In this document: positions 32,334-40,093 of the stretch, piece after piece | How positions within the stretch are numbered: the first letter of the stretch is position 1 | Layout of the letters: each line of letters begins with the position of its first letter | From: Streptomyces sp. NBC_01142 | GTDB taxonomy: Bacteria > Actinomycetota > Actinomycetes > Streptomycetales > Streptomycetaceae | DNA length: 64,000 nucleotides | Direction: 5' to 3' | NCBI RefSeq assembly: GCF_026341125.1 | Contig: NZ_JAPEOR010000003.1 | Span: 62,001 to 126,000, forward strand | Made by a program: the position numbers and the translations under genes | The notes under the pieces: generated by a model | What the model was told of the DNA's origin: nothing | What the model saw: only the letters and a program-made list of their open reading frames with translations | The model's database searches: none

Positions 32334-32860
32334 GCGCCAGCGAACCGCAGGCCCGTTTGACCCGAGGGCAGAAGGTCGTCCTGGTCGCCGCCACCGCCCC
32401 CATGATCGGGGCTGGTGTCGCCGGCGGGTGGGGCACGTACACCAACATCGTGACCGAGTTTGGCCGGGCGGCTACCGCGCTCGGTGTGGTCGCGGCCGGC
32501 GAGGGCGTGACTCTGGTCCTGGCGCTGGTCATGGTCGGGCTGACGATGCTGGGCCAGTCGGCCCCGACGCCGGTGCGGGCCGGTCTGTGGCTGGCTCCGA
32601 TCGCCGCTGCGCTGACCGGCATCGTGGTCGCCGACAGCGGTACCGAGGCTGTTGTCTACGGCATGACGCCGATGGCAATGTCTGCCTCGGCTGAAGGTAT
32701 CGGCCTGCTGGCCCGCCGGATCGTGGTGCACCGCACGGGGATGGACATGGAGGTGCAGCGGCGGAATGCCGATACGGTGCAGCGGCTGGCGTATCACCGT
32801 GCCCGTGCGGCGAACCATCCGAGCGAGCGGGCCCGTAAGCGGTCGCTGCGCGCGTCGTGA
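32330..32860 (+). CDS. Spd-like conjugal transfer membrane protein, 5' part of interrupted gene
   Basis: 176 residues up to a TGA. About four hydrophobic helices lie in residues 15-130 (VVLVAATAPMIGAGVAGGW, ALGVVAAGEGVTLVLALVMV, LWLAPIAAALTGIVVAD), followed by a basic cytosolic tail. This matches the conjugal-transfer/spread proteins found beside traB in Streptomyces elements, which help DNA move between hyphal compartments. Related proteins continue through the position of the stop, where Trp (TGG) is expected; the reading frame resumes directly after it. Confidence 0.7.
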   Translation: MSASEPQARLTRGQKVVLVAATAPMIGAGVAGGWGTYTNIVTEFGRAATALGVVAAGEGVTLVLALVMVGLTMLGQSAPTPVRAGLWLAPIAAALTGIVVADSGTEAVVYGMTPMAMSASAEGIGLLARRIVVHRTGMDMEVQRRNADTVQRLAYHRARAANHPSERARKRSLRAS

Positions 32861-33391
32861 CGGCTGGCCGCACGCGTCGGTGAGGGTGATGCGGAGCTGG
32901 GCGCGCACCTGGTGCAGGTGCAGCGCGAGCGGCTCCGTGAGGGCGCTGACGCAGCTCTGGCGGACATGCTCAGCGTCGGCACCCCGCAGCCTGCCGTCGA
33001 GACGGTCATCGAGCGTGTCGAGGTGTCCGTGGACACCCTGCCCGAGGTGACCGACACCGCGCTCGAGGAGCCGGTGCCCGCGATTGCTGCGGCGCCCGTG
33101 AAGCGGCTGGTCATCTGCGGTGACCGCAAGGTGTGGCCCGCCGTGGTCCCCGCGCTCGACGACGACGAGGAGGTGTCCGACGAACCAGCGGATCGGTTGC
33201 CGACCGAAGCGGCGGCGAATGTCATCCGGGCGTGCTGGGTGATGGGCACCTCAGTTGCCGACACGGCCCGTCAGTCCACCCGCAGCACCTCGTATGTGAA
33301 GAAGGTGTTCGCCCGCCTCGACGAGCAGCGCGAGGCGGAGCCTCCCAAGCAGCAGTGGCCGGCGCTCGTGTGGCCGGAGGTGGCGTCATGA
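32861..33391 (+). pseudogene. 3' part of interrupted Spd-like gene
   Basis: Same frame as the preceding ORF, directly after the TGA at 32858-32860. The continuation RLAARVGEGDAELGAHLVQV then QRERLREGADAALADM is the conserved cytosolic region of these proteins, and the C-terminus carries an HTH-like segment (VADTARQSTRSTSYVKKVF). It could be expressed separately from GTG 32912 or 32918, or by readthrough. Otherwise the gene is inactivated by one G-to-A change. Confidence 0.65.
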
Positions 33392-33690
33392 GCGATCTGG
33401 AGAAGGCTGCCAAGGATGCGGTCGAAGCGGCCAGCAACTCGGAGCACCTGGCGTTCATCAAGGCGGTACTGCAGGCACAGCAGCTCACCCAGCAGCAGGC
33501 AGCCCCGCCGGCGCCCGTACAGCAGTCGTCGGGCAGTGCCGGGAAGTGGATCGGCATCGGGGTGGGCGGATCCGTCTTCCTGCTCACCGTCGCCGTGTCC
33601 GCCGTAGCCGTCGCGATCTCCGCGGTGGCTCTGACCATCTGTGTCCTCGTCCTGCGCTCCATGTGGCGCGACTTCCAGAAGGGCCGCTGA
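33388..33690 (+). CDS. Small Spd-like membrane protein
   Basis: 100 residues. A soluble helical N-terminus is followed by a Gln/Pro/Ser linker and one long hydrophobic region (about residues 52-88: WIGIGVGGSVFLLTVAVSA, VAISAVALTICVLVL) that could form two helices. The ATG overlaps the preceding stop (ATGA). Size, topology and position beside traB fit plasmid spread proteins; specific function unknown. Confidence 0.65.
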   Translation: MSDLEKAAKDAVEAASNSEHLAFIKAVLQAQQLTQQQAAPPAPVQQSSGSAGKWIGIGVGGSVFLLTVAVSAVAVAISAVALTICVLVLRSMWRDFQKGR

Positions 33691-33771
33691 CGGTCCCTCC
33701 GTCCTCCACGGCCTGCCCGTGGGGGTGCGGAGGGGCCGGACAGCCCAGCCCCACAACGACAGGAGACCGTC

Positions 33772-34089
33772 ATGTCCAAGAAGAGCCAGCAGGACGCCGC
33801 CGCCTGGGTCGTCGACGCCACAGCGAAGCTGAAGGCCAGCCCGGCCCCGGACGCGTGGACCGTCGCCAATGCCGACCTGGCCAAGACCGCCGCGCGGACC
33901 GCCGGCACGACCCCCGCCCAGATCGCCGACGCCGCACGCAACGAGCAGGACCTCACCCTCGACGACTACTACGCAGAGGCCGTCCGCAACCTCCGGCACA
34001 TCGAGGCGCTGCTCCGGGACATCGACGAGCACGCCCCCGCCGGCACCCCGAGCCGCCTCGACCAGGTCCGCGGCGGCTCCAATGGCTGA
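33772..34089 (+). CDS. Element-encoded hypothetical protein
   Basis: 105 residues, helical and soluble (DAAAWVVDATAKLKASPAPD, LTLDDYYAEAVRNLRHIEALLRDID). GGAG lies 8 nt upstream of the ATG. An 81-bp leader separates it from the spread-protein gene. The end overlaps the next gene by 8 nt. No family recognised. Confidence 0.65.
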   Translation: MSKKSQQDAAAWVVDATAKLKASPAPDAWTVANADLAKTAARTAGTTPAQIADAARNEQDLTLDDYYAEAVRNLRHIEALLRDIDEHAPAGTPSRLDQVRGGSNG

Positions 34090-34276
34090 GCCGAAGCTCA
34101 CCGCCGGCGAGAAGACCAAGGTTGCCTGGCTCGTCGCACGGATGGCCAAGCGCGGGCTCGCCGCGAGCAACTCCCCCACCGGCGACGTCTACCAGGGCGA
34201 CCTACAGCGCAAGGTCGAACGCGTCCTCGAGGGCGCCCGCAAGCGCGAGGAACGCGAAGCCAAAGCCAGGAAGTAG
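34082..34276 (+). CDS. Small basic hypothetical protein
   Basis: 64 residues, highly basic at the C-terminus (KREEREAKARK), predicted helical. It overlaps the preceding gene by 8 nt and lies 87 bp before traB. Possibly nucleic-acid binding by charge alone. Confidence 0.6.
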   Translation: MAEPKLTAGEKTKVAWLVARMAKRGLAASNSPTGDVYQGDLQRKVERVLEGARKREEREAKARK

Positions 34277-34282
34277 CTACGC

Positions 34283-34327
34283 CCCGGGGCGGCCGTACAC
34301 CGGCCAAGGAAGTCCGGCCGCCCCGGG
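34283..34327 (+). promoter_or_regulatory. Large hairpin in the traB leader
   Basis: Perfect 13-bp inverted repeat CCCGGGGCGGCCG / CGGCCGCCCCGGG with a 19-nt loop, ending 37 bp before the traB ATG. There is no T-run. It may attenuate or stabilise the transcript and so control TraB dose. Confidence 0.6.
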
Positions 34328-34363
34328 CCACCCGCCACTCAGCAGAGAGCAGGAGAGACCAGC

Positions 34364-36532
34364 ATGACGGAAACCCTGGCGGGCCCGGTCAACGGGCACG
34401 CAGTGACGAAGCTGAACCTGTTGAAGCCTGCCGAGGAAGCCCCCGCGGCCCCGGCACCGGTCGTGCCCGAGGTTGTCGAGGCGGTCGACCGCCCTGACAA
34501 CCCGTTGGCGGACTGGCTGACCGTGCCGGACGCGCCCGTTCTCCCCGCATGGGCCCGCTCGAAGGCATCCATCCTGGCGAACGTCCAGGCGTTCGGCCGG
34601 CTTACCTGGTGGCACACCCGCTACCACGGGCTCCGTGCCCCCAAGTACCTGGTGAAGACGGTCCTTTTGGCTGCACGCGGGTTCTACCGGGCGACGGTTG
34701 GCATGTGGCCCACCCTGTCCGCGCAGGACCACACGGCGGCCATCCGGGCGCTGCGGGCACAGTGCAAGGCCCGACCCGAGGACGTAGAGCTGGGAGTGCG
34801 GCTGCAGCTGGCGCACGCCGCCCGTACCGAGACCCGCCGTTGGCGGTTCGGGGCCGCGGCCGTGGGTGTCGCCGCGGCTGCGACCGGCCTCATGCTGGCC
34901 GACCCGCTGCTGCAGACCGGTATGACAACGGCCATGGTGACCCCGCTGGCGTACCTGGGGCGCGGCAAGGAGACGCACCTGCTCGACCATGGCGTGCCGC
35001 CGATCAAGGTGGACATGTCTGCGCAGCAGCTCAACGACGCGTTGCGCGCCGCCGGCCTCCTGAAAAGCGGCAAGGGCGACGAGGACGGTCCGCGGGTGTC
35101 TTGCGTCATGGGCCCGGTACGTGACGGCCGCGGCTGGGCGGTGATCTTCGACATGCCCCGAGGAGGCGGTAAGACCGCATCCGACGTGCTCGCGAAGCGG
35201 GAAGTCATCGCGCAGGAGCTCGGCGTAGACGAGATCCAGGTCATCGCGTCCCGCGTGCGTGCGGCCAAGGGTGGCAACGCCGGCCGCGTGTCGATGTGGG
35301 TTGCGGACGATGACCCCTACCTGGCGGAGCCGACCCCGTCGCCGCTGGCCAAGCTGGAGCGGTTCTCCATCTGGGAGCCGGTGCCGTTCGGGCAGGATGC
35401 GCGCGGCAACCGCATCGCCGTACCGGTCGTGTGGCAGTCGATGTTTTTCGGTGGCCTGCCCCGCAGGGGCAAGACGTTCACACAGCGACTGATGACGGCG
35501 GCGGGCCTGCTCGACCCGTGGGTGCGGCACTACGTGGCCGACTTCAAGGGCGGGCAGGACTGGATGGGGATGCGGCACGTCGCGCACCGCCTGGTCCTCG
35601 GTGCCGAGGATGACGCGATCGCCGCGTTCATCGCGATGCTGAAGGAACTGCTGGCCGAGATGGAGCGCCGGTTCACCCTGCTCCGGGGCCTGCCGACGTC
35701 CATCTGCCCCGAGGGGAAGCTCACCCCGGCCATCATCGAGAAGTACAAGCTGCCGTTCATCTTCATCACGGTCGACGAGCTGCAGGAATGCTTCCTCGCC
35801 GTCGACGACAAGGTGCGCGAGGAGATCGTCGACGACCTCGGGCGCCTCGCTCGCCGCGGGCCGGCCGCCGGGTTCATCAGCAACTATGCGAGCCAGCGCC
35901 CGGACGCCAAGAGCGTGCCGACCAAGCTGCGGGAGATCATCACCATCCGCTGCTGCACCCAGGTCACGGACAAGACGAGCAGCGACATGGTCCTCGGCTC
36001 GGGCAAGGCCGCCATGGGCGCCGACGCCTCGCTGCTGTCCGAGGACCACAAGGGCGTGACCGTGCTGGTGACCGGGCCGGCGTCGCACGCCACGGTGAAG
36101 AACGACCTGCTCACCACGGCCGAGTTCAACGCCCTGTGCCTCAAGGGGCGGGCCCTGCGCGAGCCTCTGGGACAGATCACCGGGGATGCGTCCGGGGACG
36201 TCGCGGCAGCTGCCGGACTGGCCGGCCTCACCATCGACCCCGTGCTGTCCGACGCGCTCGACGTGATGCGGCACTCGGACCGGATGCACTCCGTCGACCT
36301 GCTCGCCCGCCTGGTCAACGCCGACGAGGACCGGTACGGGGACTGGGATCTCGACAAGCTTGCCGCGGAGCTGGACAGCGCCGGGGTCAAGCGGACCACG
36401 AAGCAGATCAACATCAAGGGCAAGAATCTTGCCGGGTACCGGCGGGCCGATCTGGAGGCGGCCGTGCCCGAGGAACTGCTCCTCGCCGCGCGGGCGGTAG
36501 AGCCCCCTCCCTCTACCGAGACCCCCAACTAG
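34364..36532 (+). CDS. traB: TraB-type FtsK/SpoIIIE DNA translocase for conjugation
   Basis: 722 residues. Hydrophobic helices at about residues 165-205 anchor it in the membrane. The motor domain carries Walker A FGGLPRRGKT at about 362-370 and Walker B PFIFITVDELQ at about 464-474. The C-terminus (about 610-700) resembles the winged helix by which TraB proteins recognise repeats in the clt locus. A hexamer moves double-stranded element DNA into the recipient. AGGAGAG lies upstream of the ATG. Repeats clustered at its 3' end are candidate recognition sites. Confidence 0.92.
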   Translation: MTETLAGPVNGHAVTKLNLLKPAEEAPAAPAPVVPEVVEAVDRPDNPLADWLTVPDAPVLPAWARSKASILANVQAFGRLTWWHTRYHGLRAPKYLVKTVLLAARGFYRATVGMWPTLSAQDHTAAIRALRAQCKARPEDVELGVRLQLAHAARTETRRWRFGAAAVGVAAAATGLMLADPLLQTGMTTAMVTPLAYLGRGKETHLLDHGVPPIKVDMSAQQLNDALRAAGLLKSGKGDEDGPRVSCVMGPVRDGRGWAVIFDMPRGGGKTASDVLAKREVIAQELGVDEIQVIASRVRAAKGGNAGRVSMWVADDDPYLAEPTPSPLAKLERFSIWEPVPFGQDARGNRIAVPVVWQSMFFGGLPRRGKTFTQRLMTAAGLLDPWVRHYVADFKGGQDWMGMRHVAHRLVLGAEDDAIAAFIAMLKELLAEMERRFTLLRGLPTSICPEGKLTPAIIEKYKLPFIFITVDELQECFLAVDDKVREEIVDDLGRLARRGPAAGFISNYASQRPDAKSVPTKLREIITIRCCTQVTDKTSSDMVLGSGKAAMGADASLLSEDHKGVTVLVTGPASHATVKNDLLTTAEFNALCLKGRALREPLGQITGDASGDVAAAAGLAGLTIDPVLSDALDVMRHSDRMHSVDLLARLVNADEDRYGDWDLDKLAAELDSAGVKRTTKQINIKGKNLAGYRRADLEAAVPEELLLAARAVEPPPSTETPN

Positions 36533-36756
36533 GCCCGCACGGACGGGTCCGATGGGGGCCCGGAAGTAGCGGGAGCCCTCTACGGCGGTAGATCCCCCCT
36601 GTAGAGGGGCCTGACCTGCGAAGTAGAGGCCCGTAGAGGGGTCTGAGCCCTACGCCCGGATCCCTCCCGTGGGCCCGATCCTGTAGCCCCCGCCCATTCC
36701 GGCGTGGGCATCACCACGCATGGATAAGCACCCGCGACGCCGGCGCCCGGTAGAGG
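36497..36756. repeat. GTAGAGG repeat cluster, candidate clt transfer locus
   Basis: GTAGAG(G) occurs directly at 36497, 36601, 36623, 36633 and 36750 and inverted at 36511-36516 and 36578-36583, with near-matches at 36566 and 36588. The cluster starts in the last codons of traB and fills the 281-bp gap before the convergent XRE gene, which holds no gene. In Streptomyces plasmids, TraB-recognised octamer repeats lie in the same place. Confidence 0.55.
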
Positions 36757-36813
36757 CGGCCGGACAGCAGCGCCCCCTCTCACCTTCGGGTGGCAGGGGG
36801 CGCATTCGTGCGT

Positions 36814-37554
36814 TCAGGACCAGACGGGGCGCCCGGTCTCCCACAGTGCCGTCACGTGGGACGCGAACCGGTCGTACAGGCCATCCTCGCCGAGGCGCCG
36901 CAGGTGCAGCATCGGCGACTCGTGCCCGAGCAGGTTCGAGATATGGGGCGTCACCAGCATCTGATCGTCGAACGCGAAGACGCTGAGGGCAATGTGCTCG
37001 TCGCTATACCGGGCCTGCAGGCCGGGCGCCTCCCGGATCTTCTCCAGTGCATCCAGGGTGATGCGGATACGGGTGCTCACCGTGAGCGGCACGCCCTCGA
37101 TCTCCTCGCGGCGCCGCGTCACTTCCGACTCGGGATCGCCGACGATAAAACGCACCTGGCAGCCGTCCTCGCCCTTACGCCGCAGGCGGTCGCCGAGACG
37201 CGAGTGTTCCTGCCAAATGAAGTAGTTGGTGTAGCCGGCGAAGGTGATGGACTGCGATGCGCCGTCTATCAGGGAGGCCCACACCGAGGTTGGGCAGGCG
37301 TTGCGGTAGGGGTACGCCGCCACGATCTCGCGGTCCGGCCCCGTTTTCACGGCCGACCGCACGGCCTTCGGCCACAGCACCTCTGCGCTCACTCCCAACG
37401 CGACCTGTACGTCAGCGCGGGTCCGTGGATGGGGGACCCGTGACGGATCGGATAACCACCGTTCGGCCGTCTTAACCGTCACGCCGACTGTACGAGCGAG
37501 TCGGCCGACAGTCATGTTTGCACCGGCCATAGCATCGCGCAGGACTGTGTTCAA
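36814..37554 (-). CDS. XRE-family regulator with PLD-like C-terminal domain
   Basis: 246 residues. The N-terminal HTH (MTVGRLARTVGVTVKTAERW, about residues 14-33) is followed from about residue 75 by a domain resembling phospholipase-D-like regulators (TFAGYTNYFIWQE, CQVRFIVGDPESEVTRRR). Such proteins are widespread in Streptomyces, often next to peptide or methyltransferase genes. It is divergent from the peptide/PIMT cassette across 108 bp containing symmetric half-sites, so it probably controls that cassette. Confidence 0.75.
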   Translation of the reverse strand: MNTVLRDAMAGANMTVGRLARTVGVTVKTAERWLSDPSRVPHPRTRADVQVALGVSAEVLWPKAVRSAVKTGPDREIVAAYPYRNACPTSVWASLIDGASQSITFAGYTNYFIWQEHSRLGDRLRRKGEDGCQVRFIVGDPESEVTRRREEIEGVPLTVSTRIRITLDALEKIREAPGLQARYSDEHIALSVFAFDDQMLVTPHISNLLGHESPMLHLRRLGEDGLYDRFASHVTALWETGRPVWS

Positions 37555-37566
37555 GGAGTCCCCCGA

Positions 37567-37638
37567 GGACGTTTCGGCTTTCTAGGACGATAGCGCCGAA
37601 GCGGCCCAGCCGTCTGTGCCGCGTCCGTAGAAACGTCC
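37567..37638. promoter_or_regulatory. Separated inverted half-sites between XRE gene and peptide cassette
   Basis: GGACGTTTC at 37567-37575 and its exact complement GAAACGTCC at 37630-37638 flank the divergent promoters. A second pair TTCGGC/GCCGAA lies at 37573-37578 and 37595-37600. Looping or paired binding by the XRE-PLD protein is possible. Confidence 0.4.
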
Positions 37639-37662
37639 CAACGGGTGCACCACCTTTGGGGT

Positions 37663-37851
37663 ATGACGGACAGGCAGGCAGTCGAGAAGTCACCCGCCAG
37701 GGAGACGCTCAGAGATCTGATGGCATCGCGCGACGGCATCGCGCTCGGTGAACCGGAGAGCGCAGCGATCGAGCTCCCCGAAGGGGGGAGCATCCCTCCC
37801 GGCTCGATGATGTACCCGCCGTGCCGGTGCCCGCGCTGCCGCCAGTCGTGA
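37663..37851 (+). CDS. Small peptide, Cys-containing C-terminus
   Basis: 62 residues. A charged leader-like N-terminal part (ARETLRDLMASRDGIALGEP) is followed by a Gly/Pro/Met-rich tail ending PPCRCPRCRQS, with three cysteines in CxCxxC. The tail could be a zinc-binding or modified core region. It opens a compact rightward operon with a second small peptide and a PIMT-type methyltransferase, which makes a precursor or accessory-peptide role plausible. The in-frame start at 37645 is less likely. No family recognised. Confidence 0.55.
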   Translation: MTDRQAVEKSPARETLRDLMASRDGIALGEPESAAIELPEGGSIPPGSMMYPPCRCPRCRQS

Positions 37852-37904
37852 GACGGCAGTACCGCCTGATCGTCGTCAGCTCGCCCGACATCGAATTGGA
37901 GTGA
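37848..37904 (+). other. Micro-ORF bridging two peptide genes
   Basis: An 18-codon ORF whose GTG overlaps the stop of the 62-residue gene (GTGA) and which ends 5 nt before the ATG at 37910. It may serve translational coupling rather than encode a functional product. Confidence 0.3.
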
Positions 37905-37909
37905 GGCTC

Positions 37910-38056
37910 ATGACCACGGCCCAGCCCAACCACACCCCGGCCGAAGCGGCCGACGACGGCAAGCACGGCGGCAAGCCCGCGCCGATCAAGCCGTGGACCC
38001 CTCCGCCCACGCCGCCCTCCCCGGACGGCAGCGGCGGCCGATACATCGGCGGCTGA
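37910..38056 (+). CDS. Candidate RiPP precursor peptide
   Basis: 48 residues, too short for routine gene calling. It is rich in Pro, Gly and Lys and contains two Asp-Gly pairs (ADDGKHGG and SPDGSGGRYIGG). Asp-Gly is the classical site at which PIMT-type methyltransferases trigger aspartimide formation. GGAGTGAGG precedes the ATG, and the stop lies 1 nt before the GTG of the methyltransferase gene, so the two are made together. The precursor role is inferred from context. Confidence 0.55.
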   Translation: MTTAQPNHTPAEAADDGKHGGKPAPIKPWTPPPTPPSPDGSGGRYIGG

Positions 38057-38057
38057 C

Positions 38058-39158
38058 GTGGACACCGCACAGATGCAGGGATACGCCGACCTCGTCCAAG
38101 GCTTGGCAGGCCGCGGGCTCCTCGACGACCGGTGGCGCCAGGTGTTCACCGCCGTGCCCCGCGACCTGTTCATCCCCGAGCACATCTGGCGCCAGGCCCC
38201 CGAGGCGTGCGAGCCCATCACCTCGCACGCCGCCTGGCTAGAGCTGGTGCACAGTGACGAGCCGGTCGTCATCCAGATCGACGACGGCGCCGAGGGGGGG
38301 CCCGGTGTGGCCACCTCGTCCAACAGCCAGCCGTCCATGGTGGCGAAGATGCTCGGCCACCTGCAGATCGAGGACGGGCATCGCGTCCTCGAGATCGGCA
38401 CAGCATCCGGGTATGTCGCTGCGCTGCTGACTGAGCGGCTCGGCGAGCAGAACGTGTACAGCGTCGAACTGGACCCCGCCCTGGCAGAGCTTGCGGCGAG
38501 CAACCTGCACGCCGCCGGCTACATGCCGCAGCTGCGGTGCGGGGACGGCGAGGAAGGGTGGCCAGGCGTGCCGCCCTTCGACCGACTCATCGCTACGTGC
38601 GCTCTGCGGCACATCCCGCGGGGCTTCGTCGAGCAGGTCCGGCCGGGTGGCGTCATCGTCTCGCCGATCGCCCGCGACTTCTGGAGCGGCGCCCTGGTCC
38701 AGCTCACTGTCCAGGGGGACGGCATTGCGTCGGGCCCGTTCCGTGGCGGAGCGTCGTACATGCCGATGCGCTCGCACCGTCTGGGCGCCGGGGCGCCGGT
38801 CGACTCGTCGACTGCCCGCTCTCGGAAGGGTGGGCCGGATCCGGCGGGGATGCTGACCCTCGGGTTCGCGCTGTACGCCGGGGCCCGCCTGCCCGGTGTG
38901 TCGATGTGGCACAGCGAGAAGCCCGGTCACGTTCAGGTGTGGGCCAGCCGCCGGGACGGTTCGGCAGCGACCGCAGCCACGGGCGAGGACGTCTGGCAGT
39001 ACGGCGCCGGGAACCTGTGGGAGGAGATCGAGCAGGTGTTCTTGGAGTACGCCGCGCTCGACTCGCCCGACGCCGAAGAGTTCGGCCTGACCGTGGACGC
39101 GGACGGTCAGCACGTGTGGCTGCGTGAGCCACGCACCAGGGTCCAGCCCGCCGCATAG
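38058..39158 (+). CDS. PIMT-type (L-isoaspartyl) O-methyltransferase, RiPP-associated type
   Basis: 366 residues. The PIMT fold spans about residues 25-220: the TSSNSQPSMVAKML segment corresponds to the family's substrate-recognition S/T loop, and VLEIGTASGYVAALL is the SAM-binding motif I. A C-terminal extension of about 140 residues goes beyond the roughly 210-residue housekeeping enzyme, as in PIMT homologues of RiPP clusters that methylate Asp and yield aspartimide. The GTG is 1 nt after the 48-residue peptide stop. A repair role cannot be ruled out. Confidence 0.75.
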   Translation: MDTAQMQGYADLVQGLAGRGLLDDRWRQVFTAVPRDLFIPEHIWRQAPEACEPITSHAAWLELVHSDEPVVIQIDDGAEGGPGVATSSNSQPSMVAKMLGHLQIEDGHRVLEIGTASGYVAALLTERLGEQNVYSVELDPALAELAASNLHAAGYMPQLRCGDGEEGWPGVPPFDRLIATCALRHIPRGFVEQVRPGGVIVSPIARDFWSGALVQLTVQGDGIASGPFRGGASYMPMRSHRLGAGAPVDSSTARSRKGGPDPAGMLTLGFALYAGARLPGVSMWHSEKPGHVQVWASRRDGSAATAATGEDVWQYGAGNLWEEIEQVFLEYAALDSPDAEEFGLTVDADGQHVWLREPRTRVQPAA

Positions 39159-39166
39159 AGAAAGCC

Positions 39167-39210
39167 AGCCCCGGTCTGTCTGCGTCCCCCGTCGCGGACA
39201 GGCCGGGGCT
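39167..39210 (+). terminator. Terminator after PIMT gene
   Basis: Long hairpin with AGCCCCGG / CCGGGGCT base and CTGTC / GACAG upper pairs, followed by TCGTC. It closes the peptide-PIMT operon. The remaining bases to 39356 show no gene. Confidence 0.7.
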
Positions 39211-39356
39211 TCGTCAGTCCCAGATGCCGTCTGGTCGACGTTCTCGGGCCCGGGGTGGAGCACACGCGCCGCCTGTGCGCCTGGGCATGACACTTCACTC
39301 CGTCACGAACTGGTTACAGCGGCACCCACGTTGTGTGCCTCTGTCACCATCCATGA

Positions 39357-39866
39357 ATGTCTGCCAACGAGGCCCCTGTGCCCGCAATGCCTGACCACAC
39401 CCCTGACCAGAAGCCGCAGCATCGGCGGCCTGCTTGGCTGTTGAGCGGCCTTGCTGGCGTCGCTGTCGGTGCGGGGATTGTGGGCGGCGTCTGGGCCGTC
39501 TCCGCGTCCACTTGGGGCGCAACCGATGCGTTCGAGCTGAAGGGCACCATGACCCTGGTCGGCGGCGGTAGCGAGATCGGTCGCCCCAGCACCGGGGGCT
39601 GCCGCGGCCTGGGCGGCTATTCGGACATCATTCCCGGGGCTGCGGTCACGGTCTACGACGCGGCCGGCAAGGTCGTGGCTACTGGCTCGCTGGGGGAGCC
39701 GAAGTACTCCGGCTCGGGATTCACCCTGGCGTGCGCGTTCCCTGTGTCGGTTCCGGATGTCCCGAAGGGGAGCAAGATCTACCAGGTCGAGGTGTCTCAC
39801 CGTGGCAAGATCTCCATCGGTTCCGATGAAGCGGAGCAGGGGAAGTTCGCCGCCTCGTTGAGTTGA
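39357..39866 (+). CDS. Membrane-anchored hypothetical protein
   Basis: 169 residues. One transmembrane helix near residues 26-48 (AWLLSGLAGVAVGAGIVGGVW) places the rest outside the cell. The exported part is beta-rich with two cysteines (GGCRGLGGY, LACAFPV) that could form a disulfide. Similar unannotated surface proteins are common in Streptomyces. Function unknown. The 284 bp after it hold a weak 58-codon ORF (39894-40070) and the promoter of the next gene. Confidence 0.65.
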   Translation: MSANEAPVPAMPDHTPDQKPQHRRPAWLLSGLAGVAVGAGIVGGVWAVSASTWGATDAFELKGTMTLVGGGSEIGRPSTGGCRGLGGYSDIIPGAAVTVYDAAGKVVATGSLGEPKYSGSGFTLACAFPVSVPDVPKGSKIYQVEVSHRGKISIGSDEAEQGKFAASLS

Positions 39867-40093
39867 GCTCATGGAGCCGCCGACGGCTACTACATGGTCG
39901 GCCGCCTGCCGGGTGTCCAGGTCGACCGTGACCTTGACGCTCTGCTTCTTGGTCTTGAGGCAAGCTATTGCCCGGTCGTAGGCAGCTTCGTCTGCGGTGA
40001 CCGGTGGGTCCGTTGTGCCCTGCCTGGGCTACCTGTGCGCCGACCCGCGCTAATCCTGGTTGGAGTGTAGATCCAAGGGCCCACCGCGACCAT

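Noticed and set aside
36497-36756. CRISPR-like array
   Set aside because: The repeats are 6-9 bp, occur in both orientations and have irregular spacing; there are no cas genes.
39894-40070. 58-codon ORF between the membrane-anchored protein and the small XRE gene
   Set aside because: No ribosome binding site, no recognisable family and no coupling to a neighbour; kept only as a note for the gap.
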